A stretch of 64,000 bases of DNA from Flavicella marina (GTDB taxonomy: Bacteria > Bacteroidota > Bacteroidia > Flavobacteriales > Flavobacteriaceae), in assembly GCF_009193215.1 (NCBI RefSeq), contig NZ_VYVA01000001.1:1-64000 (forward strand), written 5' to 3'. Within the stretch, counting starts at the first letter, position 1. Each line of letters opens with the position of its first letter. A program made the position numbers and the translations under genes. This document shows positions 34,718 through 44,662 of the stretch, piece after piece. The notes under the pieces were generated by a model that was given only the letters and a program-made list of their open reading frames with translations, made no database searches and had not been told where the DNA came from.

Positions 34718-36922
34718 ATGAAATTTATAAAAACAAATCCTACCAACCTATTTTTATTTTTAATTACGCTGAGTTTTTTCAGCTGTAAAAATGACACAGA
34801 CTCAGATAAAATAAAATCAGAATTTGAATTCGCTTGGGAAAACCCAACGCTTGAAATCAAACAAAGAGTTTCTTTATTGATAGATGAAATGACTCTGGAA
34901 GAAAAGTGTTCGCAACTGTTAGATATCTGTCCTCCAATCGAAAGGTTAGGGATCCCAGAATACAATTGGTGGAACGAAGCTTTGCACGGAGTTGCTAGAA
35001 ATGGTCGAGCTACCGTATTCCCACAAGCCATCGGTTTTGGAGCTACCTTCGATGAAGATTTGGTTTTAAAAGTTGGTAATGCTATTTCTGATGAAGCGAG
35101 AGCAAAATACAACGAAGCAATAAAAATAAATAACAGAAGTAGATACGCTGGACTAACGTTTTGGTCACCAAACGTAAATATTTTTAGAGACCCTAGATGG
35201 GGTCGTGGACAAGAAACCTATGGAGAAGATCCATATTTAACAAGTAGAATCGGTGTTTCATTCGTAAAAGGCTTACAAGGCAACAACCCTAAATACATCA
35301 AGGCGGCGGCTTGTGCCAAACATTATGCTGTACATAGTGGTCCGGAAGAATTTAGACATGAATTTGACGCGATTGTAAACAAAAAAGATTTGTTCGAAAC
35401 TTATTTACCGGCATTTAAAGCGCTGGTACAAGAAGCGAATGTAGAGGGGGTTATGGGAGCATATAACAGAACTCTTGGTGAACCTTGTTGTGGTAGTCCT
35501 TATCTATTACAAGAAATCCTTCGTGACAAGTGGGGATTTGACGGATACATTGTATCTGATTGTGGTGCCGTAAGCGATTTTCATAGATTTCATAAAGTCA
35601 CAAAAACACCCGAAGAATCTGCAGCACTCGCTTTAAAAAGTGGAACCACGATCAATTGCGGAAATGTTTATTCTGTATTAAAAAGAGCATTAAATCAAAA
35701 ATTAATCACGCAAGAACTCATTGACGAAAGACTTAAAGAAAGCCTGTTAACGCGTTTCAAATTAGGTTTGTTTGACCCTATTGGAACCAATCCATACGAT
35801 GCCATTAATCCAGATGTGATAGATTCTGAAAAACACAGAAAACTTGCGAGAGAAGTCGCTCAAAAATCGATTGTCCTATTAAAAAACGACAATAATGTTT
35901 TACCTCTTAAAAAAGACATTCGAACAGCTTATGTGGTTGGCCCGAATGCCTCTAATGAAGAAGTTCTATTAGGAAACTACTATGGATTGACAAGCAGTAC
36001 GCAAACTATTTTAGATGGAATCGTAAGCAAAGTGAGTCCTGGTACAAGTATCAATTACAAATCTGGTGTATTGCCCTTTAGAAAAAATGTAAACCCTATT
36101 GACTGGACAACAGGTGAAGCAGGACAATCAGATGTCTGTATCGCTGTTATGGGAATTTCAGCATTGTTAGAAGGTGAAGAAGGAGAAGCAATAGCTTCAA
36201 GCGACAAGGGAGATCGTACAAGTATCAAGCTACCTCAAAATCAAATCGATTTTGTAAAAAAACTAAAGAAAAACTCAAAAAACCCAGTTGTTTTGGTTTT
36301 AACAGGCGGAAGTCCTATTGCTATTCCTGAATTACACGATTTGGTTGACGCGGTGCTCTTTGTATGGTACCCTGGAGAAGAAGGAGGAAATGCTGTGGCC
36401 GATGTTTTATTCGGAGATGTTGCCCCTTCTGGAAAACTTCCTATTACTTTCCCTAAATCAGTTGATCAATTGCCTCCTTACGTTGATTATAACATGAAAG
36501 GTAGAACCTATAAATACATGGAAAAAGAGCCTTTATATCCTTTTGGTTTTGGGTTGTCTTATTCTAAAATCACATACAATAACATTGAAATAGATTCTAA
36601 CTTATTGGTTACAGTAGAGATTAGCAACAATGGAGATATAGCAACAGAAGAAGTATGTCAATTATACATTAGTTCTCCTTTAGCTGGCACCTCAGATGCT
36701 CTATTCGACCTGAAAGCATTTGACAGAATAACGCTTTCTCCTAAAGAAACAAAAAAAGTTACTTTCCAATTAAACAAAAACACTTTCAAACAAATCAATA
36801 AAGAGGGAGTTCCTACATTAAGAAAAGGAGAATACACGATTTATGCAGGAGGTGCACTACCTTCAAAAAGGAGCCTAGACTTAGGTGCTAGTACGCCTGC
36901 TACTACAAAACTACAATTTTAG
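34718..36922 (+). CDS. GH3 glycoside hydrolase lipoprotein
   Basis: 734 residues with lipobox LSFFSC (Cys23). The N-terminal barrel has MTLEEKCSQLLD, EYNWWNEALHGVARNG, FWSPNVNIFRDPRWGRGQE, a KHYAVHSGPE block and the nucleophile Asp281 in GYIVSDCGAV. The C-terminal half carries IVLLKNDNNVLPLK and YPGEEGGNAVADVLFGD, then a short FN3-like tail. The sequence style is that of the beta-xylosidase/beta-glucosidase branch of GH3. In an agar/porphyran system its role is unclear; a beta-linked side chain, or a second polysaccharide for module A, are options. Seven nt separate it from the next gene. Confidence 0.92.
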   Translation: MKFIKTNPTNLFLFLITLSFFSCKNDTDSDKIKSEFEFAWENPTLEIKQRVSLLIDEMTLEEKCSQLLDICPPIERLGIPEYNWWNEALHGVARNGRATVFPQAIGFGATFDEDLVLKVGNAISDEARAKYNEAIKINNRSRYAGLTFWSPNVNIFRDPRWGRGQETYGEDPYLTSRIGVSFVKGLQGNNPKYIKAAACAKHYAVHSGPEEFRHEFDAIVNKKDLFETYLPAFKALVQEANVEGVMGAYNRTLGEPCCGSPYLLQEILRDKWGFDGYIVSDCGAVSDFHRFHKVTKTPEESAALALKSGTTINCGNVYSVLKRALNQKLITQELIDERLKESLLTRFKLGLFDPIGTNPYDAINPDVIDSEKHRKLAREVAQKSIVLLKNDNNVLPLKKDIRTAYVVGPNASNEEVLLGNYYGLTSSTQTILDGIVSKVSPGTSINYKSGVLPFRKNVNPIDWTTGEAGQSDVCIAVMGISALLEGEEGEAIASSDKGDRTSIKLPQNQIDFVKKLKKNSKNPVVLVLTGGSPIAIPELHDLVDAVLFVWYPGEEGGNAVADVLFGDVAPSGKLPITFPKSVDQLPPYVDYNMKGRTYKYMEKEPLYPFGFGLSYSKITYNNIEIDSNLLVTVEISNNGDIATEEVCQLYISSPLAGTSDALFDLKAFDRITLSPKETKKVTFQLNKNTFKQINKEGVPTLRKGEYTIYAGGALPSKRSLDLGASTPATTKLQF

Positions 36923-36929
36923 CAAGCCT

Positions 36930-38501
36930 ATGTTTTTACGACCAATACTATCTTGTTTACTCTTATTGATTTTATTAAGTTGCAAAACAAAGCAACCATC
37001 AACAAATGTAACACATAATAAAAAACCACAGTTATTAGTTTTTTCTAAAACAAATAGTTTTAGACATACTTCTATACCAGATGGAATCGCAGCTTTCAAA
37101 CAATTGGGTCTCGAGAATAATTGGGATATTAAATTCTCTGAAGATTCTTTGATATTCAACCAAAAAGAACTTTCAAAAACACAACTAGTTGTATTTCTAA
37201 ATACCACAGGTGACATATTAGGAAATATACAAGAAACAGCTTTCGAAACTTACATCAACAATGGTGGTGCTTTTTTAGGAATTCATGCTGCAACTGACAC
37301 TGAACACGATTGGGATTTTTACAAACATATGATCTGTGCACAATTTAAATCGCACCCAAAACAACAAACAGCAACCCTAGAAAAACAATCTTCTTGTAAG
37401 CATCCTGCTACTGCTCATTTAAATACATCTTTTCAGAAGTATGACGAATGGTATAACTTTAAAGAACCTGTAGCAAAACAAGCAGTTGTGCTTTTAGAAC
37501 TTGATGAACAAAGCTACTCGGGAAAAAGAATGCACACACAGCATCCAATTGCCTGGTATCAGCACTACGAAGGTGGGAGAATTTTATACACCGGAATGGG
37601 GCACACGTCTGCTGCATATTCTGATCTAGATTTTCTTACTTTTTTAAAAGAAGGGATACATTGGTGCTTAGGAAATAAAGAAGTAACTATTCCAGAACAA
37701 GGACAAAGTTTATTAGACAAGGAATTATCTCTTTGGGATGTTTGGATGGGTGGAGTCCATAGTTCCGTTGACATAGATTTCGAAACATCAGACAATGTAA
37801 AAACGGGCAAACCTTTAGGCCTCAATAACGATCCGAAAAATGTTTTTGAAATAATTGAACAAGATGGTAGTCCGGTACTACATATTACAGGAGAGATTTT
37901 CGGAGGTTTGACAAGTAAAAATGAATACCAAAATTATCATTTCGAAACTGAGTTTAAATGGGGAGATAAAAAATGGGAACCTCGACTAAAAAGCAAACGA
38001 GATAGCGGCATACTATACCATGCTAAAGGCAAACATGGTACCTTTTGGAATGTTTGGATGTCTAGTTTAGAGTTTCAAGTTCAGGAAGGAGACTGTGGAG
38101 ATTTTATTGCTTTAGGCGATGTATATGGCGATGTACCTGCTACGAGAAAAACTAGAGACAATGGAAGTGTCTATTTTACATACGACCCTTTAGGAGAAAA
38201 CATCCCTTTAAAGTGGGGAAAAGGTTTTGAGTCAGGTCAAGCTAGCAAATCTACCCTGTATGAAAAAGCACATGGTGAATGGAATACATTGGAGATTTAC
38301 ACAATCAACAATGAAAGTATACATTTGGTAAATGGTCATGTTGTAAACAGAGTAAAAAATGCTCGTTATGATATTGCAAACAAAACCATACCTATTTCAA
38401 AAGGAAAAATTCAAATCCAATCGGAAGCTGCAGAAATATTCTATAAAAACATGCGCATCACTCCTATTCAAAAATTTCCATCTAAATATAAAAACCAGTA
38501 A
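36930..38501 (+). CDS. ThuA-like domain fused to DUF1080 domain, lipoprotein
   Basis: 523 residues starting at MFLRPILSCLLLLILLSC, a lipoprotein signal with Cys18; the frame opens at 36885 but would overlap GH3. Residues about 34-245 form a ThuA-like, glutamine-amidotransferase-fold domain (FSKTNSFRHTSIPDGI, LGIHAATDTEHDW, HPIAWYQHYEGGRILYTGMGHT). Residues about 265-523 are DUF1080, a concanavalin-like fold that some databases name 3-keto-disaccharide hydrolase. Families with either domain are linked to 3-keto-sugar chemistry, but neither is enough to assign a reaction. It is tail-to-tail with the next gene, with one base between the stops. Confidence 0.75.
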   Translation: MFLRPILSCLLLLILLSCKTKQPSTNVTHNKKPQLLVFSKTNSFRHTSIPDGIAAFKQLGLENNWDIKFSEDSLIFNQKELSKTQLVVFLNTTGDILGNIQETAFETYINNGGAFLGIHAATDTEHDWDFYKHMICAQFKSHPKQQTATLEKQSSCKHPATAHLNTSFQKYDEWYNFKEPVAKQAVVLLELDEQSYSGKRMHTQHPIAWYQHYEGGRILYTGMGHTSAAYSDLDFLTFLKEGIHWCLGNKEVTIPEQGQSLLDKELSLWDVWMGGVHSSVDIDFETSDNVKTGKPLGLNNDPKNVFEIIEQDGSPVLHITGEIFGGLTSKNEYQNYHFETEFKWGDKKWEPRLKSKRDSGILYHAKGKHGTFWNVWMSSLEFQVQEGDCGDFIALGDVYGDVPATRKTRDNGSVYFTYDPLGENIPLKWGKGFESGQASKSTLYEKAHGEWNTLEIYTINNESIHLVNGHVVNRVKNARYDIANKTIPISKGKIQIQSEAAEIFYKNMRITPIQKFPSKYKNQ

Positions 38502-38502
38502 A

Positions 38503-40110
38503 CTAAAAAGAATTGATATATTCAGTAAGATTGTCGGTTCTTTCTAATCCGATTTTCTTTCGTAATCTATAACGAGAAGTATGAATACTTTCGACTGAAA
38601 TTCCTAACAACGGTGCCATTTCTTTACTTGAGAAATTCAAACGAATCAATGCACATATTTTTAAATCTGCCGATTTTAGATTTGGGTGCTTTGCCTTTAA
38701 GTTTTCATAAAAACTTTGATTTATTGAAGTAAACCTAGCCTCAAATTCCTTCCAGTTACTTGTTGAATTTCCTTGAATGGTTTTTACCATTCTGCTTATC
38801 GTTTTCACATCAACCGAATCTTTCTGCTGTGACAATTTATTATTTAAGTTCGTCAAAAATTCTTCTTTTTCTATCAAACGTAAAGCCGAACTGGTGAGTT
38901 CTTTGTTTTTCATTTCTAAAATTTCTTCTTGACGTTTGATCTCAGCATCTTGACGCTCTTTGATCATTTGTTTTTCTGCACGGTGTTTTTGACGAAGGTT
39001 TCGAATAAAGAAAAAACTAAATATTGCCAACAATACAATAATCGCAATCAAAAACATATATTTCAAATACCAAATGTATTCTTCCTGCTCTAAAAATTTC
39101 AAACGCTGTTCGTTTTCTTGATCTTCTAATTTTTCTTTTGTAAGCCTATAATTATCCTTGATGTCAAATAATGGTAAATTCTTTTCGCTTTTAATTCCGA
39201 ATACCTGATCATTCAAAGATTTTTCCTTTAACAGATACTCATAAGCTTTCTCATAAGAATTCGTAGAGGCATATAGTTCCTGAAGCGCTTTGTATGCCTT
39301 TATTCTATAATTCGAATGGCTAGAATATTTTTCTGATGTTTCAAGTGATTTCAAATAGAAAGCTTCTGCTTTTTTTGAGTTTTTAACAATTTTATGAATA
39401 TCTCCCATCATGTAATAAATCAACACCAAATAAGAACCATCATTTTCATAAAAATATTCTTCAGCATCCTTCAATCGATCTAATCCTTCAGAAATATCAC
39501 CTCTCATAGCTAACAAATAACCTGCTTCAGCTTCTAAATAATAATTCTTAGATTTCAACATGATATTATTCTTAGCCGCCATACTACTGTCTAGGTATTT
39601 TTGAGCCATTTCATATTCTCCTCTCACTCTGTAAAAACTAGTCAATGCAAAATAGTCACTCAACATATATACTTCAGTCAGAATAACTCTCTTTCTAAAC
39701 ATGCTTTTATTTAATGACAAGGATTTATTCAAGTACTTAATAGCCTCATCATCTCTTTCATAAAAACTATACAACCAACCAAGTCCTTTATAGATTCTTC
39801 CTACTCGCGTAGTTTCTTTTCCATCTTCTAACAAAAGTCCTCTCCAGAAGTTATCATAGGCCTGACTGTAATCTACATGATGGGAATGAATATCAGCAAC
39901 CTCAATTAATCCCTCTACTGCACGGGCGGTATCTTTGACTTTCAAACTGAGCTCTATCGACTGATTATACAAATCAATAGACTTCTTTGAATCTATAAAA
40001 GTTAGTTTACGCGCTTTCAAAAACAAAGAGTCTTGCTTGCTAATATTTTGTGATTGTCCTAGCGTCGAACTAAATAAAAAAACGATAAATAATCTAGTAT
40101 AAAATTTCAT
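38503..40110 (-). CDS. Membrane-spanning TPR regulator with C-terminal LuxR-type HTH
   Basis: 535 residues. A signal or N-terminal anchor comes first, then about 300 residues of TPR helices (YSQAYDNFWRGL, GRIYKGLGWLYSFY, KAEAFYLKSLETS). A transmembrane helix lies near 350-370 (YMFLIAIIVLLAIFSFFFI), followed by a coiled coil and a C-terminal HTH: LKICALIRLNFSSKEMAPLL, then GISVESIHTSRYRLRKKIGL. This architecture is common in Bacteroidota. I infer that the periplasmic TPR part senses a ligand or partner and the HTH controls PUL genes. It lies between the two modules and is divergent from the 139-residue secreted protein. Confidence 0.8.
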   Translation of the reverse strand: MKFYTRLFIVFLFSSTLGQSQNISKQDSLFLKARKLTFIDSKKSIDLYNQSIELSLKVKDTARAVEGLIEVADIHSHHVDYSQAYDNFWRGLLLEDGKETTRVGRIYKGLGWLYSFYERDDEAIKYLNKSLSLNKSMFRKRVILTEVYMLSDYFALTSFYRVRGEYEMAQKYLDSSMAAKNNIMLKSKNYYLEAEAGYLLAMRGDISEGLDRLKDAEEYFYENDGSYLVLIYYMMGDIHKIVKNSKKAEAFYLKSLETSEKYSSHSNYRIKAYKALQELYASTNSYEKAYEYLLKEKSLNDQVFGIKSEKNLPLFDIKDNYRLTKEKLEDQENEQRLKFLEQEEYIWYLKYMFLIAIIVLLAIFSFFFIRNLRQKHRAEKQMIKERQDAEIKRQEEILEMKNKELTSSALRLIEKEEFLTNLNNKLSQQKDSVDVKTISRMVKTIQGNSTSNWKEFEARFTSINQSFYENLKAKHPNLKSADLKICALIRLNFSSKEMAPLLGISVESIHTSRYRLRKKIGLERTDNLTEYINSF

Positions 40111-40469
40111 ATGATGGTTGGTTCAGAGGTAATATAGACCAAATTGTAATTCTAATAAAACATGGTTTGAGTTTTACTATAGAAACGATGTCTATTTTCA
40201 AAGTAAAAAAATATAAATATTTCATCAATAAAAAAAATGTAAAAAAAACAAAACATCATAAAATTATTTACCCTCTTATAAACAAAGCGTCTAGAGAATT
40301 CATGTTGATATTTTGTCTATATAAATAGCTCAAAAAACAGAATTCAAAAATTCGTGTCAAGGATTTGTCTACTCGTAATTTTTCGTAAAAAACAGCATAA
40401 CTAGTATCTTTAAATTAAAACAAAATTGACTGGTAAAAAGTCAAATTTCAGAACACTACACTAAAAAAA
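40111..40469. promoter_or_regulatory. Divergent control region with clustered GTCTA pentamers
   Basis: 359 nt between the TPR-HTH regulator and the 139-residue secreted protein. GTCTA or its complement occurs at 40135, 40190, 40289, 40315 and 40368; the last three start 26 and 53 bp apart, and two are in TTTTGTCTA or TTTGTCTA. By base composition I would expect fewer than one. This could be the regulator's own control site. Confidence 0.4.
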
Positions 40470-40889
40470 ATGAATAAGAAAAATATCACAATACCGCTTA
40501 TCGCAATAGGATTATCATTACATGCCTATTCTCAAAAAATTTCTTGGAAAAACAAGATTGAAGAGTTCCACATAGATGAGACTGTTGAGTTAGATCTGCA
40601 GTATGACACGCGGCCTTTAAGCTTCTTTTATATTGATGCGAAATTACTAGAAATAGACAAAGAGGGAAATGTGATCAATACCTATGACAACTCTAAACCT
40701 ATTTTAAAACTAAATAAAGACTTATATTCTGGTAGCATTAATTTTCAGTACCAAATAAAAGCAAATACACCTATAAAACAAAAACTACCTGAAGGGCATT
40801 TTTATAAGTTAACTACTTTTATGATTTTGAACAATGACAGTGAGTTTGAATACAAAAGTGATGATGCTGTTGTGAAAATTCTATATTAA
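40470..40889 (+). CDS. Small secreted protein, homologous to the one at 48294; unknown function
   Basis: 139 residues with a signal peptide (cleavage near AYSQ, residue 22). The mature part aligns with the 218-residue protein at 48294: SWKNKIEEFHIDETVELDLQYD matches TWNNKDTNVSPGEVIGLNITYD, and GSINFQYQI...LPEGHFYKLTTF matches GTIDVNFTV...LTAGNFYLLRIY. Unlike that protein it lacks a C-terminal sorting domain, so it may stay periplasmic. The pattern is beta-sandwich-like. I know no named family for it. It is divergent from the PUL regulator and may serve in sensing or glycan binding. Confidence 0.7.
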   Translation: MNKKNITIPLIAIGLSLHAYSQKISWKNKIEEFHIDETVELDLQYDTRPLSFFYIDAKLLEIDKEGNVINTYDNSKPILKLNKDLYSGSINFQYQIKANTPIKQKLPEGHFYKLTTFMILNNDSEFEYKSDDAVVKILY

Positions 40890-41274
40890 TCTGATATCAC
40901 ATAAAACCTAACTACTCACGAATCAATACTATTTGAGCAAATGTAATTATAAAAAACTGCTATTCCCGTATAGTATTTCTACATTATTCTGACTCCCTCT
41001 GATCTTCATCACGATAGATATACAGCTTTATATCTTCTCTTTCTGATTAACGACATTTAATAATTGTACTATGTTATAAATCAATACTACTATAATTATT
41101 GGTTAGCCGCTATAAATGATAGTACCTTTTTTACACGTACGTAATCTATTTATTTCTATATACTAGACACATTCTATCTCATTTTTCATAGGTATTCTAC
41201 CTATAATAATAGAAGCATATGCATAAGGTCTGATTAAACTATCTCTAAACTACAATATCTCATTAACATAAAAA
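40890..41274. other. Gene-free AT-rich stretch
   Basis: I see no gene, clear repeat or promoter of good quality here. It separates the 139-residue protein from the tandem terminators of the second SusCD operon. Confidence 0.5.
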
Positions 41275-41346
41275 GTCTGAGCAATAAAAACCGCTCAGAC
41301 CACAATAAAAAACTGCCTGATTTTGTATTACTACAAAACCAGACAG
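41275..41346 (-). terminator. Two tandem terminators of the second SusCD operon
   Basis: Reading leftward, the first hairpin (41346 to 41313) has about 15 paired bases including two G-U pairs and is followed by TTTTTT. The second (41300 to 41275, GTCTGAGC/GCTCAGAC) is followed by TTTTTATG. Both lie within 95 nt of the lipoprotein stop. Confidence 0.85.
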
Positions 41347-41367
41347 CCTAACCAAAAACCAACTTTT

Positions 41368-42936
41368 CTATGGTCTTAAAGGTGCTTTGGACACACTTAT
41401 ATTATCCATATAAAATTTGAATTCATTCGGATTTCCAGCATTAGCCCCTCTTATCATAAATGATATTGATGCAGCGTTATCAAAGGTTGCATTTGTAGCG
41501 CTATACACCCATTCACCTGTTTGGAACTCAGGAGTGAATAAAGGATTAGACACAACTCCCCAATCAGTACCAGGATTCCAATAGAAACGCACATCTGGTT
41601 GAGTCGCCAATGCAGGTATAGATGCTTCATCCACATAAATCCACACTCCTATCTCGTAATTTACATTTGCTTCTACATCAAAACGTAAGAAATCTGAATT
41701 ATCATCATTTTTATTTCCCATAATCATACCTCCATCAGCATCTATAGTGATATGGCCACTTGTTGAGCCATCTTGAGCTTGAGCATTAGATAAATTAAAA
41801 GTATATTTATCCCATGGTGCACCCCACCATAGATATAACCAATTATCATTCGTTCCATTTTCAAAACTATAATCGAAATCAGAATCAATTAAAATATTTT
41901 CTTTCTCATATACCAAAGCTCTATCCACAATACTTTCAACTTTTACAAAATCTGTAGATTGTAACTCTCCTTGTATATATGAAATGGTTACATTGTCATT
42001 GCTATACACACTTTCAGATGCAAGATTTAACAAAATGATATTTGCCTCATCCGGGTTTATAACAGCAGATTCTATTGTCGGATTGATAGTATTACCACCG
42101 TTTTGAATAACCACATTAAAATCATCTTTGTTTAAAGTATTCACATCAATCTCACGACTAAACTCTAAAGCAACTCCATTTTCTTGTTGGTATACTTTAT
42201 CCAACAACACAGGTTCCGTAGAAGGAATAATCGACAAGAAGTCTTTTACATAAATCGTATCTCCACCGAACGGACGTTCTCTTCTTGCGATAAATTGCAC
42301 ATCATACACTCCTAATTTTTTGTATTTCACATCCACCTCTGTATTCTCTTCAAAAACAGCTGGATCTCCTCCTTCAAATTGCCAATTAAAAATTTGAGGC
42401 TCACCTTCCATTTGGTATGAATAGCGAATGGTACTACCAGCAGATACTTCATTTTTGATGTCATCTGCAACTGTCAACTCTCTTACTATATTACCATCAG
42501 CGTCTAATACATTTGCAACAATGTTTCCTGAAACAAAAGGTAAAACTTTTACTACAATTGTAGTATCTAACACACTCCCTTTCAACACCGTTCCATCATA
42601 TGCATCTTTATAAAACTCTTGGTGTAACTTAACGTTATGCTCACCAACTACTTTAAACTGAGTTTTAACTTTTGACAAAGTAGAAACTGTATCATTTGGA
42701 GTGTCTAAAATATCTGCAACTCCATTTGGAAAAGTCCATTTTCTACTTACAACACCCGCTGACACGTCACCGAAAGATAATATTCCGTTTACATTTACCG
42801 TATTTTCAAAATCCATTTGCGAAGTCACAATCACTCTATGACTTGGCACTGTTAAATTTACATCTTCTTCATCTTTACACGCAGTAAAAACTACTGCAAA
42901 AGCAAGAAATAAACTATATATATATTTATAATTCAT
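41368..42936 (-). CDS. Surface glycan-binding lipoprotein with PKD-like and CBM-like domains, module B
   Basis: 522 residues with lipobox VVFTAC (Cys20). Two PKD-like stretches are visible (SAGVVSRKWTFPNG near 60-130, and SAGSTIRYSYQ...FNWQFEGGDPAVFEENTEVDVKYKKLGVYDVQF near 165-220). A SwmB-like Ig segment follows at about 245-340. The last 165 residues (LIDSDFDYSFENGTNDNWLYLWWG to YMDNISVSK) look like a CBM4/9 jelly roll. It occupies the SusE/F position, 10 nt after SusD, and probably binds the module B polysaccharide. Its end resembles the module A lipoprotein only in domain type. Confidence 0.75.
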   Translation of the reverse strand: MNYKYIYSLFLAFAVVFTACKDEEDVNLTVPSHRVIVTSQMDFENTVNVNGILSFGDVSAGVVSRKWTFPNGVADILDTPNDTVSTLSKVKTQFKVVGEHNVKLHQEFYKDAYDGTVLKGSVLDTTIVVKVLPFVSGNIVANVLDADGNIVRELTVADDIKNEVSAGSTIRYSYQMEGEPQIFNWQFEGGDPAVFEENTEVDVKYKKLGVYDVQFIARRERPFGGDTIYVKDFLSIIPSTEPVLLDKVYQQENGVALEFSREIDVNTLNKDDFNVVIQNGGNTINPTIESAVINPDEANIILLNLASESVYSNDNVTISYIQGELQSTDFVKVESIVDRALVYEKENILIDSDFDYSFENGTNDNWLYLWWGAPWDKYTFNLSNAQAQDGSTSGHITIDADGGMIMGNKNDDNSDFLRFDVEANVNYEIGVWIYVDEASIPALATQPDVRFYWNPGTDWGVVSNPLFTPEFQTGEWVYSATNATFDNAASISFMIRGANAGNPNEFKFYMDNISVSKAPLRP

Positions 42937-42946
42937 AATTTAAGTT

Positions 42947-44644
42947 TTATAGTTCTTCGTTAGTTTGAACTTCACCAGTAGGAATTGGGAAGTAATTATG
43001 TTGAGCTGGATCATAATTCTGCTCACTTAAAAAGAAATCTGGTCTGATTCTTTCTGCAATATACAACGGAGGTGTATCAAAAATTGTAGCCTTATTTGCT
43101 TCTCTCCATACTTCATCAGCTCTAAGTTCTGAATACACTTCAGCCACAATTCCCCAACGTACTAAATCTTTCCATCTATGTCCTTCGAAACACAACTCCA
43201 GTGGTCTTTCAACCCTTTGAATATGTTTTAATACCGTTGCTGCACTTGCAGAAACCAAAGGTTGTGAGCCATGTACTTGAATACTTACGTGTAATTGAGG
43301 GAATTGACCTGAATTTTCATCCATATATTGTTGTAATGTTTTGACCCCTGCACGAGCTCTTATCATATCTATGTATGTAATTGCAGTTGCAAAATCTCCA
43401 GAATCATTAAGAACCGCCTCTGCATACATCAATAGAACATCTGCATAACGAATATGTCTAAAGTTGATTCCAGAACGACTATTTCCATCTTCTGCCTCTA
43501 AATGATACCAATTCGTATGCTTTTTCAAGTAAGCACTCTGTCCGAATCCCCATCCTTTTGCTTCATCAGAATCACGACCATAATACTCATCTTCAAAATT
43601 TGAAGGAGCAATCGAAGCAGTCATTCTTCGAGAATGAATATTACCATCATTAATTGGGTTTGTAGGATCAACTTCATCATACACAAACATTTCATGTAAA
43701 TAGTAAGAGGTTAAGACCGTATTATACCCTCCATAGTTCAACTGTCCAAGCCCACGTGCTAAAGCAGAAGCTTCTGCACCTGTTTCATTCGGGTTGTCAT
43801 CAACAATAGACCCATTAACTCCAGGGTTCAACTCACTATTAAAAGTAACTTCTAAAATTGATTCTGAATTGTACTCATTTGTATGTGTAAAATTATCTGA
43901 AACATCTGCGACAAGACTATATATATTAGAATCTATAACAGCTTTGAATTGTGCTGCGGCATTGCTCCATTCTTCATTATACAAATAAACTTTCCCCAAC
44001 AAACTCTGAGCAGTTCCTTTTGTTACGCGCCCTTTTCCTTCTGACCAAGACAATGGCAAGTTTTGCGCTGCAAACTCTAAATCTGGTTTGATTACCTGAT
44101 TTGTAACTTCTTCCAAACTAGATAATGGTTTACTAAAATCTTCAGCAGATTTAGCAACTTCTGTATGTATTACAGCTTGTCCATATGAATGTACTAATTG
44201 AAAATAATAAAATGCTCTCAAACACTTAGCTTGGGCTTCTATTTGAGCTTTTGTTACAACATTGATATCTGCAGATTGGATATTTTCAATAACCTGATTC
44301 GCTCTAAAAATCCCAATATACAATTCATTCCATCTGTCAACTACATAATAAGTATTGTCATTATATGTTAAGTTTCTAAATGCAGCCGGTCTATACCAAG
44401 ATTCGGTACCTCCCAAATCACCTAATACCATTTCATGCTGTACCAACGCTCCACTTACACTTTCAAATTGTAGCGCTCCATAAACCGTTGTTAACGCGCT
44501 ATTGAATTGTCCTTCTGTTTCCCAAAAAGTATCTGTTGTAATTGCATTCGGGTTCACTTGTGTTAAAAAATCACCTTCATCACAACCACTTAATGCTAAG
44601 ACACTTAAAGAAAGTACTATATATTTTTTTATAATTTTCATCAT
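42947..44644 (-). CDS. SusD-like lipoprotein, module B
   Basis: 565 residues from ATG 44644 (MMKIIKKYIVLSLSVLALSGC); an earlier TTG at 44659 is a poorer start. Lipobox ALSGC. SusD-like N-terminal part: FLTQVNPNAITTDTFWETEGQFNSALTTVYGAL. C-terminal RagB/SusD part: RHIRYADVLLMYAEAVLNDSGD, YIDMIRARAGV, VERPLELCFEGHRWKDLVRWG and YFPIPTGEVQTNEEL. It is about 80 residues shorter than the module A SusD. It lies 18 nt after susC. Confidence 0.95.
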   Translation of the reverse strand: MMKIIKKYIVLSLSVLALSGCDEGDFLTQVNPNAITTDTFWETEGQFNSALTTVYGALQFESVSGALVQHEMVLGDLGGTESWYRPAAFRNLTYNDNTYYVVDRWNELYIGIFRANQVIENIQSADINVVTKAQIEAQAKCLRAFYYFQLVHSYGQAVIHTEVAKSAEDFSKPLSSLEEVTNQVIKPDLEFAAQNLPLSWSEGKGRVTKGTAQSLLGKVYLYNEEWSNAAAQFKAVIDSNIYSLVADVSDNFTHTNEYNSESILEVTFNSELNPGVNGSIVDDNPNETGAEASALARGLGQLNYGGYNTVLTSYYLHEMFVYDEVDPTNPINDGNIHSRRMTASIAPSNFEDEYYGRDSDEAKGWGFGQSAYLKKHTNWYHLEAEDGNSRSGINFRHIRYADVLLMYAEAVLNDSGDFATAITYIDMIRARAGVKTLQQYMDENSGQFPQLHVSIQVHGSQPLVSASAATVLKHIQRVERPLELCFEGHRWKDLVRWGIVAEVYSELRADEVWREANKATIFDTPPLYIAERIRPDFFLSEQNYDPAQHNYFPIPTGEVQTNEEL

Positions 44645-44662
44645 CTTTAAATTTTTCAAGAA

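Noticed and set aside
33145-38501. Module A as a fucoidan-specific PUL
   Set aside because: GH29 and sulfatases would fit, but no fucoidanase (for example GH107) or fucose isomerase/kinase/aldolase set is present, so it is not claimed.
40890-41274. Hidden small gene in the gap before the tandem terminators
   Set aside because: No frame with a plausible start or signal peptide was seen.
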